The notes: generated from the sequence alone by a model not told the origin. Counted from the first letter of the stretch, positions 41,172 to 50,625 are shown. The stretch is 64,000 nucleotides of DNA from Halopseudomonas sp002296055 (GCF_050876985.1 NZ_JBPAPP010000001.1), one strand, 5' to 3'. A program made the numbers and translations.

Positions 41172-41918
41172 ATGTCCCACAACGCCATTTATACCGACCT
41201 GTCGGGTTACTACGACCTGATGTGTGCCGACATCGATTACCCGGCCCAGGGTCAGTGTGTGCAGCGTATTCATCAGCTGTTTGGCAATGGCGGTAAACGC
41301 CACCTCGATTTGGCTTGCGGCACCGGCCCCCACGTACGTCACTTTCTGGATGCGGGCTTTCAAAGCAGCGGCCTGGATATCAATCAACCGATGCTGGACC
41401 TCGCGCAGCAGCGTTGCCCGGAGGCAACCTTCTCGCAGCAGGACATGTGCGCCTTCGGCGCCACGCAGCCGCTCGATTTGATCACCTGCTTTCTCTACTC
41501 AATCCACTACAGCGGCAGCATCGAACGGCTACGCGCCTGCATCGCCAGAGTTCATACTGCGCTGGCCGATGGTGGGGTGTTCTGCTTTAACGCAGTGGAC
41601 AAAAGCCAGATCGACAACAGCTCATTTGTGTCTCACTCAGCGCGCCAGCACGACGCCACCTTCTGGTTCAGTTCGGGCTGGTATTACGCAGGGGAAGGTG
41701 AACAACAGCGGCTGCGCCTGCGCGTCGAGCGCACCGACGTGCAGGGCACCCAACTCTGGAAAGACGAGCACCCAATGGTCGCCGTTACCTTCGGTGAGCT
41801 GCTTGAATTGCTTAAGCCGTATTTTGAGGTGCAGCTGCTGGAGCACGATTACCAGCGGCTGGTGCCGTGGAATGGAGCGTCCGGGAATGCGTTGGTGGTG
41901 GGTGTAAGGAAAAGTTGA
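41172..41918 (+). CDS. Class I SAM-dependent methyltransferase
   Basis: A 248-residue protein with SAM motif I LDLACGTGPHVRHFLDAG near residue 42, an acidic end at GLDINQPMLDLA, and FSQQDMCAF before DLITCFLYSIHY. This is the Methyltransf_25 group; the substrate is unknown. Alone on its strand. After it, 41919-42426 (about 500 bases) has no gene, but a perfect hairpin at 41997-42022 and an inverted repeat at 42379-42412. Confidence 0.85.
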   Translation: MSHNAIYTDLSGYYDLMCADIDYPAQGQCVQRIHQLFGNGGKRHLDLACGTGPHVRHFLDAGFQSSGLDINQPMLDLAQQRCPEATFSQQDMCAFGATQPLDLITCFLYSIHYSGSIERLRACIARVHTALADGGVFCFNAVDKSQIDNSSFVSHSARQHDATFWFSSGWYYAGEGEQQRLRLRVERTDVQGTQLWKDEHPMVAVTFGELLELLKPYFEVQLLEHDYQRLVPWNGASGNALVVGVRKS

Positions 41919-41996
41919 AGGTACGGTCTTTACTGGGATGTAGATCGGCGCTTTATAGAGCTAGACGTTGCGTAGAGTGCGCGTTGCGGGTAAGTA

Positions 41997-42022
41997 CTGC
42001 GGGTCGGTATTCCGACCCGCAG
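41997..42022. repeat. Perfect inverted repeat
   Basis: CTGCGGGTCGG-TATT-CCGACCCGCAG, an 11-base-pair stem about 80 bases after the methyltransferase stop. No T-run follows, so it may be a REP-like element or a weak terminator. Confidence 0.7.
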
Positions 42023-42378
42023 CCAAGCGGCCCTAAGTGGAGGGCAAGCTGCGCCAATGAGCACAGACTAGTTCCAGCCGGCCAAAGCGCATCCGAGTAT
42101 ATCGGCACACAAATACTGATTTAGCAGAAGACATGTGTTGTTCCTCTCTGATCAGTTTGTGAGGGCAATAGTAAATTACCTAGAGTGTGCTAGACTCACG
42201 CTTGCGAGGCATAAGGTAACCGGCAGAGGGGTGCCCTCACTGCCATGCCGTGCGAAACTCAGCAGCAATTGATCGAAGTTACTTCTTGGCGGATGGAGCT
42301 TCGAGCTTTGCTAGAGTTTCTGTCTGCCCCACTTCAATCCGCTTAATCGATATGCTGAGCGGGTTGAGGTGGTGTTTT

Positions 42379-42412
42379 GCCATCTAAATTGGCAGCTTGT
42401 GCTTTAGATGGC
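42379..42412. repeat. Inverted repeat at the end of the DUF5343 gene
   Basis: GCCATCTAAA and TTTAGATGGC are perfect 10-base arms 14 bases apart, 15 bases past the DUF5343 stop. Likely a transcript end for that gene. Confidence 0.6.
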
Positions 42413-42426
42413 CTTTGCTCTTCTTT

Positions 42427-43146
42427 TCATACTTCCTCCGAGTAGTCGTCATCGTCTGCCATTGTGGCTCGATAGTTTTGCAGGATGAACTCCGTCATCT
42501 TGATGACGGAGTTCCATTGTCGCGCATTCATATTGGCGGGCAGGCTGATGGCGCCATCTTGTAAGCCCATAATTGGGATAGGAATAGATATCGTTCCCGT
42601 GTCGGGCGCAGGGCTGGCTGAGGACTTGTCTTGGCTTGCGGTAGGCTCGGTCGGCGTCTGTTTGGTCGGCTTTTTCTTGCCTGTAGTAGATGGGGCGGGC
42701 GGCGCTTTGATATGGGGGCTCAATGTGATGCCCGCACTCTTAGCCGCTGCGATAAAGAATGCGATGGACTTGGTCAAAGTCGAGCCGGATACATCGTACT
42801 CTCGGAATTTTGATGCCATTTGATTTGAAGTGGCATTCTTTAGATTGATTGTTCCGTCAGTTACAAATGAGTAAGAGTTCTCGATCATCTCTTTCATCTG
42901 CTGACGCGCATCATCTTCGCCGGCAGAAATAAACGAGCTGAGAAGCTCTGTCGGTGCGTGAGACTCATCAATTAATTTGAACCACTTGAGAGTGGCAAAA
43001 AGGGCCGATTGCTCTGAGCCTGAGCGTTTTGCCAGCAAGCCCCTATCAATGGCTGCTGGTAGGATGTCATGCTCCTTGAGTTCCTTTATGAGGCTCTCGA
43101 AACTGCGATACGAGGTGTATGGTGGTCGTACAAGTTTATCATTCAT
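42427..43146 (-). CDS. DUF5343 protein
   Basis: A 239-residue protein from the ATG at 43146 (CGGAG about 9 bases upstream; an ATG at 43170 is also in frame). The N-terminal part (RPPYTSYRSFESLIKELKEH, then ATLKWFKLIDESHAPTELLS) matches DUF5343, a helical, winged-helix-like family seen in mobile and defence-associated contexts. The C-terminal half has a Pro/Thr/Ser-rich linker and ends in an acidic tail (MADDDDYSEEV). Codons and the 200 bases upstream are AT-richer than the neighbours, suggesting transfer. No partner gene. Confidence 0.72.
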   Translation of the reverse strand: MNDKLVRPPYTSYRSFESLIKELKEHDILPAAIDRGLLAKRSGSEQSALFATLKWFKLIDESHAPTELLSSFISAGEDDARQQMKEMIENSYSFVTDGTINLKNATSNQMASKFREYDVSGSTLTKSIAFFIAAAKSAGITLSPHIKAPPAPSTTGKKKPTKQTPTEPTASQDKSSASPAPDTGTISIPIPIMGLQDGAISLPANMNARQWNSVIKMTEFILQNYRATMADDDDYSEEV

Positions 43147-43340
43147 TGATGCACGCTCCGGATAGGTCACATATGAATGTTATGCGCGCCTTTTGCTTTG
43201 CGCAAGAAGTTTGTCCGATTTTATTTTTTATTCTTATGATCCCCTTTATTTTCAATGGTTTGCGTGTATTTCATTTTATGATTTTTCTTTGATTGCTTTG
43301 TTTTTGTGGCTTTTTTTGTGCCTTATTTGCGAATCTGCAC

Positions 43341-43367
43341 AAAAAAAGCCCGGCATTTGCCGGGCTT
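43341..43367 (-). terminator. Rho-independent terminator after nrdB
   Basis: Read on the minus strand: AAGCCCGGCA-AA-TGCCGGGCTT followed by TTTTT, just after the nrdB stop. Strong by shape. Confidence 0.9.
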
Positions 43368-43382
43368 CTCTTCGCTGCTGGA

Positions 43383-44633
43383 TCAATCCCAGGTCAGTGC
43401 ACCGCCAGTTTGATACTCGATCACGCGGGTCTCGAAGAAGTTTTTCTCTTTCTTCAGGTCCATGATCTCGCTCATCCAGGGGAAGGGGTTGGTGGCGCCC
43501 GGGTATTCCTCTTTCAGGCCGATTTGGGTCAGGCGGCGGTTGGCGATGAACTTGAGGTAGTCCTCCATCATCGCGGCGTTCATGCCCAGTACGCCGCGGG
43601 GCATGGTGTCGCGGGCGTATTCGATTTCCAGCTGGGTGCCCTGCAGGATCATCTGAGTCGCTTCATCCTTCATGGCGGCGTCCCACAGGTGCGGGTTTTC
43701 GATCTTGATCTGGTTGATCACGTCGATGCCGAAGTTCAGGTGCATGGACTCGTCACGCAGGATGTACTGGAACTGCTCGGCGGTGCCGGTCATCTTGTTG
43801 CGGCGGCCCATGGACAGGATTTGGGTGAAGCCGCAGTAGAAGAAGATACCTTCCAGTACGCAGTAGTAGGCAATCAGGTTGCGCAGGAACTGGCGGTCGG
43901 TTTCCGGGGTGCCGGTTTTGAACTCGGGGTCGGAGATCGAGCGGGTGTACTTGAGGCCCCAGGAGGCCTTTTTCGCGACGCTCGGGATCTCGTGGTACAT
44001 GTTGAAGATCTCGCCTTCATCCATGCCCAGCGACTCGATGCAGTACTGGTAGGCATGGGTGTGGATCGCCTCTTCGAAGGCCTGGCGCAGAATGTACTGG
44101 CGGCACTCGGGGTTGGTGATCAGACGGTACACGGCCAGTACCAGGTTGTTGGCAACCAGGCTGTCGGCGGTAGAGAAGAAGCCCAGGTTACGCTTGACGA
44201 TGCGACGCTCGTCTTCGGTCAGGCCGTCGGCGCTCTTCCACAGGGCGATGTCGGCGGTCATGTTGACCTCTTGCGGCATCCAGTGGTTGGCGCAGCCGTC
44301 GAGGTATTTCTGCCAGGCCCACTCGTATTTGAAGGGTACGAGCTGGTTAAGGTCGGCGCGGGCATTGATCATCTGCTTGTCGCCCACCTGCACGCGAGCG
44401 GCGGAGCCTTCCAGATCATCCAGGCCTTCCTGAATGTCCAGTTCGTCCAGCGCGGCCTTGGCGCGGGCAATAGCGGCGGAGTCATCGGCGCTGACCTGGC
44501 GCGCATCTTCTACCGAGCTTTCAGCGACGTTTTCCATCGCCGGATCGTCGGTCACCGGCGCGGCTGCCTTGGCCTGCGCAGGTTTGGTGGCAGGGGTGGT
44601 GTCTTCGCTATCGAATTCGTCCCAGCTGAGCAT
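43383..44633 (-). CDS. nrdB: Ribonucleotide reductase class Ia beta subunit
   Basis: A 416-residue protein. Iron ligands and helix motifs of the R2 fold are visible: FKYEWAWQKYLDGCANHWMP, ADSLVANNLVLAVYRLITNP, RQAFEEAIHTHAYQYCIESL, and FQYILRDESMHLNFGIDVIN (E-x2-H). NrdB holds the diiron-tyrosyl radical that starts reduction of ribonucleotides by NrdA. The N-terminal about 70 residues are a low-complexity Ala/Asp-rich lead. It lies downstream of nrdA on the same strand with a 317-base repeat-rich spacer. Confidence 0.96.
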   Translation of the reverse strand: MLSWDEFDSEDTTPATKPAQAKAAAPVTDDPAMENVAESSVEDARQVSADDSAAIARAKAALDELDIQEGLDDLEGSAARVQVGDKQMINARADLNQLVPFKYEWAWQKYLDGCANHWMPQEVNMTADIALWKSADGLTEDERRIVKRNLGFFSTADSLVANNLVLAVYRLITNPECRQYILRQAFEEAIHTHAYQYCIESLGMDEGEIFNMYHEIPSVAKKASWGLKYTRSISDPEFKTGTPETDRQFLRNLIAYYCVLEGIFFYCGFTQILSMGRRNKMTGTAEQFQYILRDESMHLNFGIDVINQIKIENPHLWDAAMKDEATQMILQGTQLEIEYARDTMPRGVLGMNAAMMEDYLKFIANRRLTQIGLKEEYPGATNPFPWMSEIMDLKKEKNFFETRVIEYQTGGALTWD

Positions 44634-44657
44634 GGTGGGGTCTCCCTTTGGTCGACA

Positions 44658-44685
44658 GCTTGAAGCTGGAGGCTTGAAGCTGGAG
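44658..44685. repeat. Two tandem 14-base repeats
   Basis: GCTTGAAGCTGGAG occurs twice without gap, just upstream of nrdB. Confidence 0.85.
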
Positions 44686-44750
44686 GTTGTTCTGTATGGC
44701 GGCGGCGAGTGGTGTGAGTTACCTGCTCGGCGCGGCTATTGGGCTTTTCT

Positions 44751-44776
44751 GGATTCCCGCCTTCGCGGGAATGACG
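44751..44776. repeat. REP-like palindrome
   Basis: ATTCCCGC-CTTC-GCGGGAAT inside GGATTCCCGCC...GGGAATGACG. It is a widespread intergenic repeat type in proteobacteria; here in the nrdA-nrdB spacer. Confidence 0.7.
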
Positions 44777-44871
44777 CGAGGGGGCGGGGGTGGTACTGCT
44801 GTCTTTGGTTCTTGGCCTTCTGCGGCCTGAGCGCGTAGCTGAGTGAGTGAGCGCTAGGCGCCGGGCTGGCC

Positions 44872-44907
44872 GGACCCGGGAGCGTACTGAAGTACGTGAC
44901 CGGGTTC
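44872..44907. repeat. Long imperfect inverted repeat in the nrdA-nrdB spacer
   Basis: A 17-base arm GGACCCGGGAGCGTACT faces AGTACGTGACCGGGTTC across two bases. It lies just downstream of nrdA on the minus strand and could attenuate or process the nrdAB transcript. Confidence 0.6.
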
Positions 44908-44950
44908 GGCTGGCGCGGCAACAACGCGGGCGCCGCTCAGATGCGTGCGC

Positions 44951-47833
44951 TTACTGACACGCCTCACAGTCCGGATCGTCGATCGAGCACGCCTGCGGCA
45001 CGGGTGCCGGGCCGGCGGGTGCTGCGGCCGGGGCGCTGTCGGCGCCGCTGGAGACGGCGTTCAGCTTACCGGTGTTGACGGTGGACTTCTCGGTGCTGGT
45101 GGCGGCCAGGGCACGGAGGTAGTAGGTGGTTTTCAGGCCACGGAACCACGCCATGCGATAGGTCACGTCCAGCTTCTTGCCGCTGGCGCCGGCGATGTAC
45201 AGGTTCAGTGACTGAGCCTGGTCGATCCACTTCTGGCGGCGGCTGGCGGCTTCAACGATCCACTTGGTATCCACTTCAAAGGCGGTGGCGTACAGCGCCT
45301 TGAGATCTTCCGGGATACGGTCGATCTGTTGTACAGAGCCATCGTAGTACTTCAGGTCGTTGACCATGACCGAGTCCCACAGGCCGCGCGCTTTCAGGTC
45401 GCGGACCAGGAAGGGGTTGATCACGGTGAACTCGCCCGACAGGTTCGATTTGACGTACAGGTTCTGGTACGTCGGCTCGATGGACTGCGATACGCCGGTG
45501 ATGTTGGCGATGGTCGCGGTCGGGGCGATGGCCATGATGTTGGAGTTACGGATGCCGCCTTTCACGCGCTGACGTACCGGCTCCCAGTCCAGCGTGGTGC
45601 TGCGGTCAACGTCGATGTACTTGGCGCCACGCTGCTCGGCCAGGATGTCCAGTGAGTCGTAGGGCAGGATGCCTTGCGACCACAGTGAGCCGTCGAAGCT
45701 GGAGTAGCTGCCGCGCTCGTCGGCCAGATCACAGGAGGCCTGGATGGCGTAGTAGCTGATCGCTTCCATCGACTGGTCGGCGAAGCTTACTGCCTCGTCG
45801 GAGCCGTAGGGGATGTGCTGCAGGTACAGGGCGTCCTGGAAGCCCATCAGGCCGAGGCCGACCGGGCGGTGCTTGAAGTTGGAGTTCTTCGCTTGCGGCA
45901 CGCTGTAGTAGTTGATGTCGATAACGTTATCGAGCATGCGTACAGCGGTGCGCACGGTGCGCTCCAGCTTGGCGGTGTCCAGCTTGCCGTCAACGATGTG
46001 CTGCGGCAGGTTGACCGAGCCCAGGTTACATACGGCGATTTCATCAGCCGAGGTGTTTAGGGTGATCTCGGTGCACAGGTTGGAGCTGTGAACCACACCG
46101 GCGTGCTGCTGCGGGCTGCGCAGGTTGCAGGCGTCCTTGAAGGTCAGCCAGGGGTGGCCGGTTTCAAACAGCATGCTGAGCATCTTGCGCCACAGGTCGG
46201 CGGCCTTGATGGTCTTGTGCAGCTTGAGCTTGCCGTACTCGATCAGCGCTTCGTAGTACTCGTAGCGCTCTTCAAAGGCCTTGCCGGTCAGGTCGTGCAG
46301 GTCCGGCACGTCAGACGGGGAGAACAGGGTCCAGTTGCCGTCTTCAAATACCCGCTTCATGAACAGGTCAGGAATCCAGTTGGCGGTGTTCATGTCGTGG
46401 GTACGACGGCGATCATCACCAGTGTTCTTGCGCAGTTCGAGGAATTCCTCGATGTCCAGGTGCCAGGTTTCCAGGTAGCCGCAGACCGCGCCTTTGCGCT
46501 TGCCGCCCTGGTTGACCGCAACAGCGGTGTCGTTGACGACCTTGAGGAAGGGCACAACGCCCTGGCTCTTGCCGTTGGTGCCTTTGATGTAGGCGCCCAT
46601 GGCGCGAACAGGGGTCCAGTCGTTACCCAGGCCACCGGCAAACTTGGACAGCATGGCGTTGTCGTGAATGGCCTTGTAAATGCCGGACAGGTCGTCAGGC
46701 ACGGTGGTCAGGTAGCAGGAGGACAGCTGCGGACGCAGGGTGCCGGCGTTGAACAGGGTCGGGGTGGACGCCATGTAGTCAAAGCTGGACAGCAGGTTGT
46801 AGAACTCGATGGCGCGGGCGTTGCGGTCGGTTTCTTCGATCGCCAGGCCCATGGCTACGCGCATGAAGAAGAACTGCGGCAGCTCGATGCGGGTGCCGTC
46901 GCGGTGCAGGAAGTAACGGTCGTACAGGGTCTGCAGGCCCAGGTAGCCAAACTGCTGGTCACGGTTGTGGTCCAGCGCGGCGCCCAGTTGCTCCAGGTCG
47001 AATTCAGCCAGCTTGGGGTCTAGCAGCTCGTACTCGATACCGGTTTTGATGTAGACCGGCAGGGCGGTGGCGTACAGGGTGGCCATGTCGCTGTGGGTGG
47101 CGCTGGCGGCAACCTGCAGGTGGCTCAGGGCCTCGGCGCGCAGGTTATCCAGCAGCAGGCGAGCGGTCACCTGGCTGTAGTTGGGCTCGCGCTCAACCAG
47201 GGTACGGGCGGTCATCACCATGGCGGTGTTGACGTCCAGTTGGGTCACGCCGTCGTACAGGTTCTTCAGGGTTTCCTGCTCGATGTGATTGGCGTCCACT
47301 TCGGCCAGGCCGTCGCAGGCTTCGCTGATGACGGTGCGCAGGCGGCCCATGTCCAGCGGCTGACGGCTGCCGTCGGGTAGGGTCACGCGGATGCTCGGGT
47401 GCGCGTCGGCCGGGGCAGTGGCCTGACGCTCCTGGCGCTGACGGGCGTGCTCTTCGCGGTACAGCACGTAGCTGCGGGCAATCTTCTGCTCACCGGAACG
47501 CATCAGGGCCAGTTCGACCTGGTCCTGGATTTCTTCGATGTGCAGGGTGCCGCCGGAGGGCAGGCGACGCTTGAAAATGGCGCTGATGGTATCGGTCAGT
47601 TCGTCGACGGTTTGACGAATGCGCGAAGACGACGCGGCCTGGCTACCTTCCACGGCCAGGAAGGCCTTGGTCATGGCGATGCGGATCTTGTCGTCGGTGT
47701 AGGGCACCAGAGTGCCGTTGCGCTTGATGACGCGCAACTGGCCGGGAGCGCTGAGCTGCAGGTCGGCGTCCTGTTGCTGCTCGGTATGCAGGTTGCTGGA
47801 GGCGGTAGAAGGGGGCGTCGGATTGACCTGCAT
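44951..47833 (-). CDS. nrdA: Ribonucleotide reductase class Ia alpha subunit with two ATP-cones
   Basis: A 960-residue protein from the ATG at 47833 (AGGAG upstream). The N-terminus has an ATP-cone (LRVIKRNGTLVPYTDDKIRI, about 42-130) and a second cone-like domain (about 150-235, IRVTLPDGSRQPLDMGRLRT), the duplication known from P. aeruginosa NrdA. The catalytic barrel has the radical-transfer and substrate cysteines near SSCYLTTVPDDL and NLCTEITLNTSADEIAVCNL. The tail ends with the redox pair CEAC two residues before the end. It makes deoxynucleotides for DNA synthesis. NrdR-box-like sites precede it. Confidence 0.96.
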   Translation of the reverse strand: MQVNPTPPSTASSNLHTEQQQDADLQLSAPGQLRVIKRNGTLVPYTDDKIRIAMTKAFLAVEGSQAASSSRIRQTVDELTDTISAIFKRRLPSGGTLHIEEIQDQVELALMRSGEQKIARSYVLYREEHARQRQERQATAPADAHPSIRVTLPDGSRQPLDMGRLRTVISEACDGLAEVDANHIEQETLKNLYDGVTQLDVNTAMVMTARTLVEREPNYSQVTARLLLDNLRAEALSHLQVAASATHSDMATLYATALPVYIKTGIEYELLDPKLAEFDLEQLGAALDHNRDQQFGYLGLQTLYDRYFLHRDGTRIELPQFFFMRVAMGLAIEETDRNARAIEFYNLLSSFDYMASTPTLFNAGTLRPQLSSCYLTTVPDDLSGIYKAIHDNAMLSKFAGGLGNDWTPVRAMGAYIKGTNGKSQGVVPFLKVVNDTAVAVNQGGKRKGAVCGYLETWHLDIEEFLELRKNTGDDRRRTHDMNTANWIPDLFMKRVFEDGNWTLFSPSDVPDLHDLTGKAFEERYEYYEALIEYGKLKLHKTIKAADLWRKMLSMLFETGHPWLTFKDACNLRSPQQHAGVVHSSNLCTEITLNTSADEIAVCNLGSVNLPQHIVDGKLDTAKLERTVRTAVRMLDNVIDINYYSVPQAKNSNFKHRPVGLGLMGFQDALYLQHIPYGSDEAVSFADQSMEAISYYAIQASCDLADERGSYSSFDGSLWSQGILPYDSLDILAEQRGAKYIDVDRSTTLDWEPVRQRVKGGIRNSNIMAIAPTATIANITGVSQSIEPTYQNLYVKSNLSGEFTVINPFLVRDLKARGLWDSVMVNDLKYYDGSVQQIDRIPEDLKALYATAFEVDTKWIVEAASRRQKWIDQAQSLNLYIAGASGKKLDVTYRMAWFRGLKTTYYLRALAATSTEKSTVNTGKLNAVSSGADSAPAAAPAGPAPVPQACSIDDPDCEACQ

Positions 47834-47856
47834 GACAAACTCCTTTGTGGTCGTGG

Positions 47857-47872
47857 ACACAAGATACGGTAC
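47857..47872. promoter_or_regulatory. Weaker NrdR-box-like site
   Basis: ACACAAGATACGGTAC, 24 bases before the nrdA start. It shares ACACAAGATA with the better site at 47988 but its right half is degenerate. Confidence 0.4.
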
Positions 47873-47987
47873 GTGGATGCCCCGCATCGGGGCGTCTGGT
47901 GCTCGGTTGCAGTGCTGATCTGATCAATTTTTGCGCTGTGGCAGTGTCGATAATTTGATCAATATGTGGTGATCAGCTTCGCGTTCG

Positions 47988-48003
47988 ACACAAGATAGTG
48001 TGT
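47988..48003. promoter_or_regulatory. NrdR-box-like site
   Basis: ACACAAGATAGTGTGT, an imperfect palindrome close to the NrdR consensus (ACAC-A/T-rich-GTGT), 155 bases upstream of nrdA. NrdR represses ribonucleotide reductase genes when dATP is plentiful. The rest of 47834-48313 shows no gene. Confidence 0.6.
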
Positions 48004-48313
48004 GTTTTAGTCGGAGGCAAGTGACGATTTTGGGGTTTTTTTTGCGCTAGGGGAGGTCTGCGGGCGGCAGGTGCAGCGATACTGCGGGCTAGCGCCATTT
48101 TGACCGTTCGGCGGCGATTTTTGAATCTGTGATCGAGGTTGCGCATTGTTTTTTGTCAACCCCAAAAGGCCGCCAAATTGCCCCCGTTTGGTGTGCAAAT
48201 TGCAGCAGCCCATAGGTGCGAAAGCAGTGTTTCATTCGAGTGCTGTGGATCGGCCCCGAGCGGGTGCTACAATCGCCGGCTGTTTGCAGTAGTCGAGTAG
48301 CCGGGGAGCAGGG

Positions 48314-49030
48314 GTGGAGACAGACAGCAGTGACATCCTGATTGTGGAGGACGACCAGAAACTGGCCGGCCTGATTGCCGAGTTTCTGCAGGCCCAGGGC
48401 CTGTCGGTCGCTATCGAGGCGGACGGGGCGCTGGCGGTGCAACGCATTCTCGACAGCCAGCCGGATCTGGTGGTGTTGGACCTGATGCTGCCCGGTGAAG
48501 ACGGTCTGTCGATTTGCCGTCGAGTTCGCGAGGCCGGATTCTCCCGGCCGATCCTGATGCTGACGGCGCGCAGCGAAGACGATGACCATATCTCCGGCCT
48601 GGAGCTGGGCGCCGACGACTACGTTAACAAGCCGGTACGCCCGCAGGTATTGCTGGCACGTATCCGCGCGCTGCTGCGACGCAGCGGCGAGAGTGACAGC
48701 AGCGCTGCGCCCAGTCGCTTGGCGTTTGGCGAACTGGTAGTCGACAACGACCGTCGCGAAGCCTGGTTGCGCGGCGAGCTGATCGAGCTGACCGGCGCTG
48801 AGTTTGACCTGCTCTGGCTACTGGCCAGCCACGCTGGCCGTATTCTCAGCCGTGAGGAAATCTTTATCGCCCTGCGCGGTATCGAATATGACGGACAGGA
48901 TCGCTCCATTGATGTGCGTATCTCGCGCATCCGCCCCAAAATTGGCGATGACCCGGACATGCCGCGCCTGATCAAAACCGTGCGTAGCAAAGGCTATCTG
49001 TTTGTAGCGCCTGGCCCGGATCAGGCGTGA
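48314..49030 (+). CDS. OmpR-family response regulator
   Basis: A 238-residue protein starting at GTG 48314. Receiver domain with acidic pocket VEDD, phospho-acceptor in LVVLDLMLPGEDGLSI, and conserved K in NKPVRP. The C-terminal winged helix (ELTGAEFDLLWLLASHAGRI, then SIDVRISRIRPKIG) binds DNA. It is the RstA-like regulator found beside nrdAB in pseudomonads (PA1157 in P. aeruginosa, from memory). Overlaps the kinase gene by four bases. Confidence 0.92.
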   Translation: METDSSDILIVEDDQKLAGLIAEFLQAQGLSVAIEADGALAVQRILDSQPDLVVLDLMLPGEDGLSICRRVREAGFSRPILMLTARSEDDDHISGLELGADDYVNKPVRPQVLLARIRALLRRSGESDSSAAPSRLAFGELVVDNDRREAWLRGELIELTGAEFDLLWLLASHAGRILSREEIFIALRGIEYDGQDRSIDVRISRIRPKIGDDPDMPRLIKTVRSKGYLFVAPGPDQA

Positions 49031-50625
49031 ACTCGATTTTCCTGCGTATCTATGGCGGCATGCTGCTGGTGCTGATCGCCGTCTCCTGTCTGGCGTTGGT
49101 CAGCATTCGCATGATCAACGATGTACGCGCCGAAGACTTTCGTGAGCGAGTGGCCACCGGCACCTTTCGCTTGATGGCCGACAACCTTGAGCCGATGGAC
49201 GATGCCGAGCGGCAGAAAGCCATGGCCGTTTGGATGCGGCTGATCGGCGTGCCACTGGAGCTGCACTCGCTGGATGCCCTGGCACTGGAGTCCACCGGCT
49301 GGGCCAGGCTGATCCAGGGGCGCGTGCTGGTGCGCAGCTACGGGCCATCGGAGGTGCGGGTATATAGCCTGGTAGACCTGAGTCGCCAACAGGTCCTGAC
49401 CGCCGATATCGAGCGTATCTCCGAGCAGCTGGGCCGAGCCACCTTGTTCTTGATTGCCGACGAGCTGGTGCGCCACCCCGAGACGGATATGCCCAGCTGG
49501 CTGCAGCGCCTGCGCCGCGACAAGGGCTTTGGCTTTCCGCTGAATCTGACCCGCCTGCACGAAACTGACCTGGATGTGGATCAGCGTCGCCGGCTGGACG
49601 AGTTTGACACCGTGCTCAGTCTGGGCCCGGATGGCAACTCGATGATGATGTACATGAAAATCCCCGATACCAACTGGGTACTCAGCCTCGGGCCGGTCTA
49701 TCAAATGGAAGAGTATCCGCCTGAGATGCTGCTGATGACCGGCTTGCTGGCGCTGTCGCTGAGCGGCCTGCTTATCTATCTGCTGGTGCGGCAACTGGAG
49801 CAGCGGCTGATGAACCTGGAGTCGGCGGCGACCCACATTGCGCGCGGCAACCTCGATGCCCGCGCCGAGGTGATAGGCACCGACTCGGTAGGCAGCTTGG
49901 CGCGAGCCTTCAACGATATGGCCGAGCACCTGCAGAGGGTGATGCAAATCCAGCAGGAGATGATCCGCGCCGTATCACATGAGCTGCGCACTCCGGTCGC
50001 GCGGCTGCGCTTTGGCCTGGAGATGGTTGAAACAGCGGACAGCGTAGATGCCAAGCGTCGTTATATGGACAGCATGGACGGTGACCTTACCGAACTGGAC
50101 AAATTGGTCGACGAGATTCTGACCTACGCCCGTCTGGAGCAGGGGGCGCCCGCGCTGGCCCTGCAGGCGGTGGATGTGCTGGCGACGGTAGATCAGGTGA
50201 TGCTGGAACTTGAGCCGCTGACCACCAGCGTGCGTATCAGCCATGTTGATCGCTCCAACGGCCGGGCGCATGCGGTCGACGCTGAACCGCGCTATCTACA
50301 CCGGGCGCTGACCAACTTGGTCAGTAACGCGGCGCGTCACGCCGCTAGCCAGGTGCGAATCAGCACGCGAGTGGTCAATGGGCGTTGCCGGTTGATTGTC
50401 GAAGATGATGGCCCGGGCGTTCCTGAGGCTTATCGCGAGCGGATTTTCACGCCGTTTCTGCGCCTGGATGACAGCCGTACGCGTGCCAGCGGCGGCTATG
50501 GTCTTGGGCTGTCCATCGTGCGGCGGATCGCCTATTGGCATCGTGGCTACGCGCGGGTAGAAAACTCCCATGATCTGGGCGGCGCGGCCTTCATCATCGA
50601 CTGGCCGCTGCGTCAGCACGGTTGA
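49027..50625 (+). CDS. Sensor histidine kinase
   Basis: A 532-residue membrane kinase starting at GTG 49027, overlapping the regulator stop. Two membrane helices (about 8-28 and 237-260) enclose a periplasmic domain of about 200 residues. HAMP follows (RLMNLESAATHIARGNLDAR), then HisKA with SHELRTPVARLRFGLEM and HATPase (NLVSNAARHA, VEDDGPGVP, GYGLGLSIVRRIAYWH). Partner of the regulator just upstream (PA1158-like). Signal unknown. A link to nucleotide or envelope stress is speculation. Confidence 0.93.
   Translation: MNSIFLRIYGGMLLVLIAVSCLALVSIRMINDVRAEDFRERVATGTFRLMADNLEPMDDAERQKAMAVWMRLIGVPLELHSLDALALESTGWARLIQGRVLVRSYGPSEVRVYSLVDLSRQQVLTADIERISEQLGRATLFLIADELVRHPETDMPSWLQRLRRDKGFGFPLNLTRLHETDLDVDQRRRLDEFDTVLSLGPDGNSMMMYMKIPDTNWVLSLGPVYQMEEYPPEMLLMTGLLALSLSGLLIYLLVRQLEQRLMNLESAATHIARGNLDARAEVIGTDSVGSLARAFNDMAEHLQRVMQIQQEMIRAVSHELRTPVARLRFGLEMVETADSVDAKRRYMDSMDGDLTELDKLVDEILTYARLEQGAPALALQAVDVLATVDQVMLELEPLTTSVRISHVDRSNGRAHAVDAEPRYLHRALTNLVSNAARHAASQVRISTRVVNGRCRLIVEDDGPGVPEAYRERIFTPFLRLDDSRTRASGGYGLGLSIVRRIAYWHRGYARVENSHDLGGAAFIIDWPLRQHG

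Noticed and set aside
43293..44663. A 456-codon open frame on the plus strand opposite nrdB
   Set aside because: It mirrors nrdB codon structure; the product has low-complexity Val/Gly/His composition and no family, while nrdB is certain.
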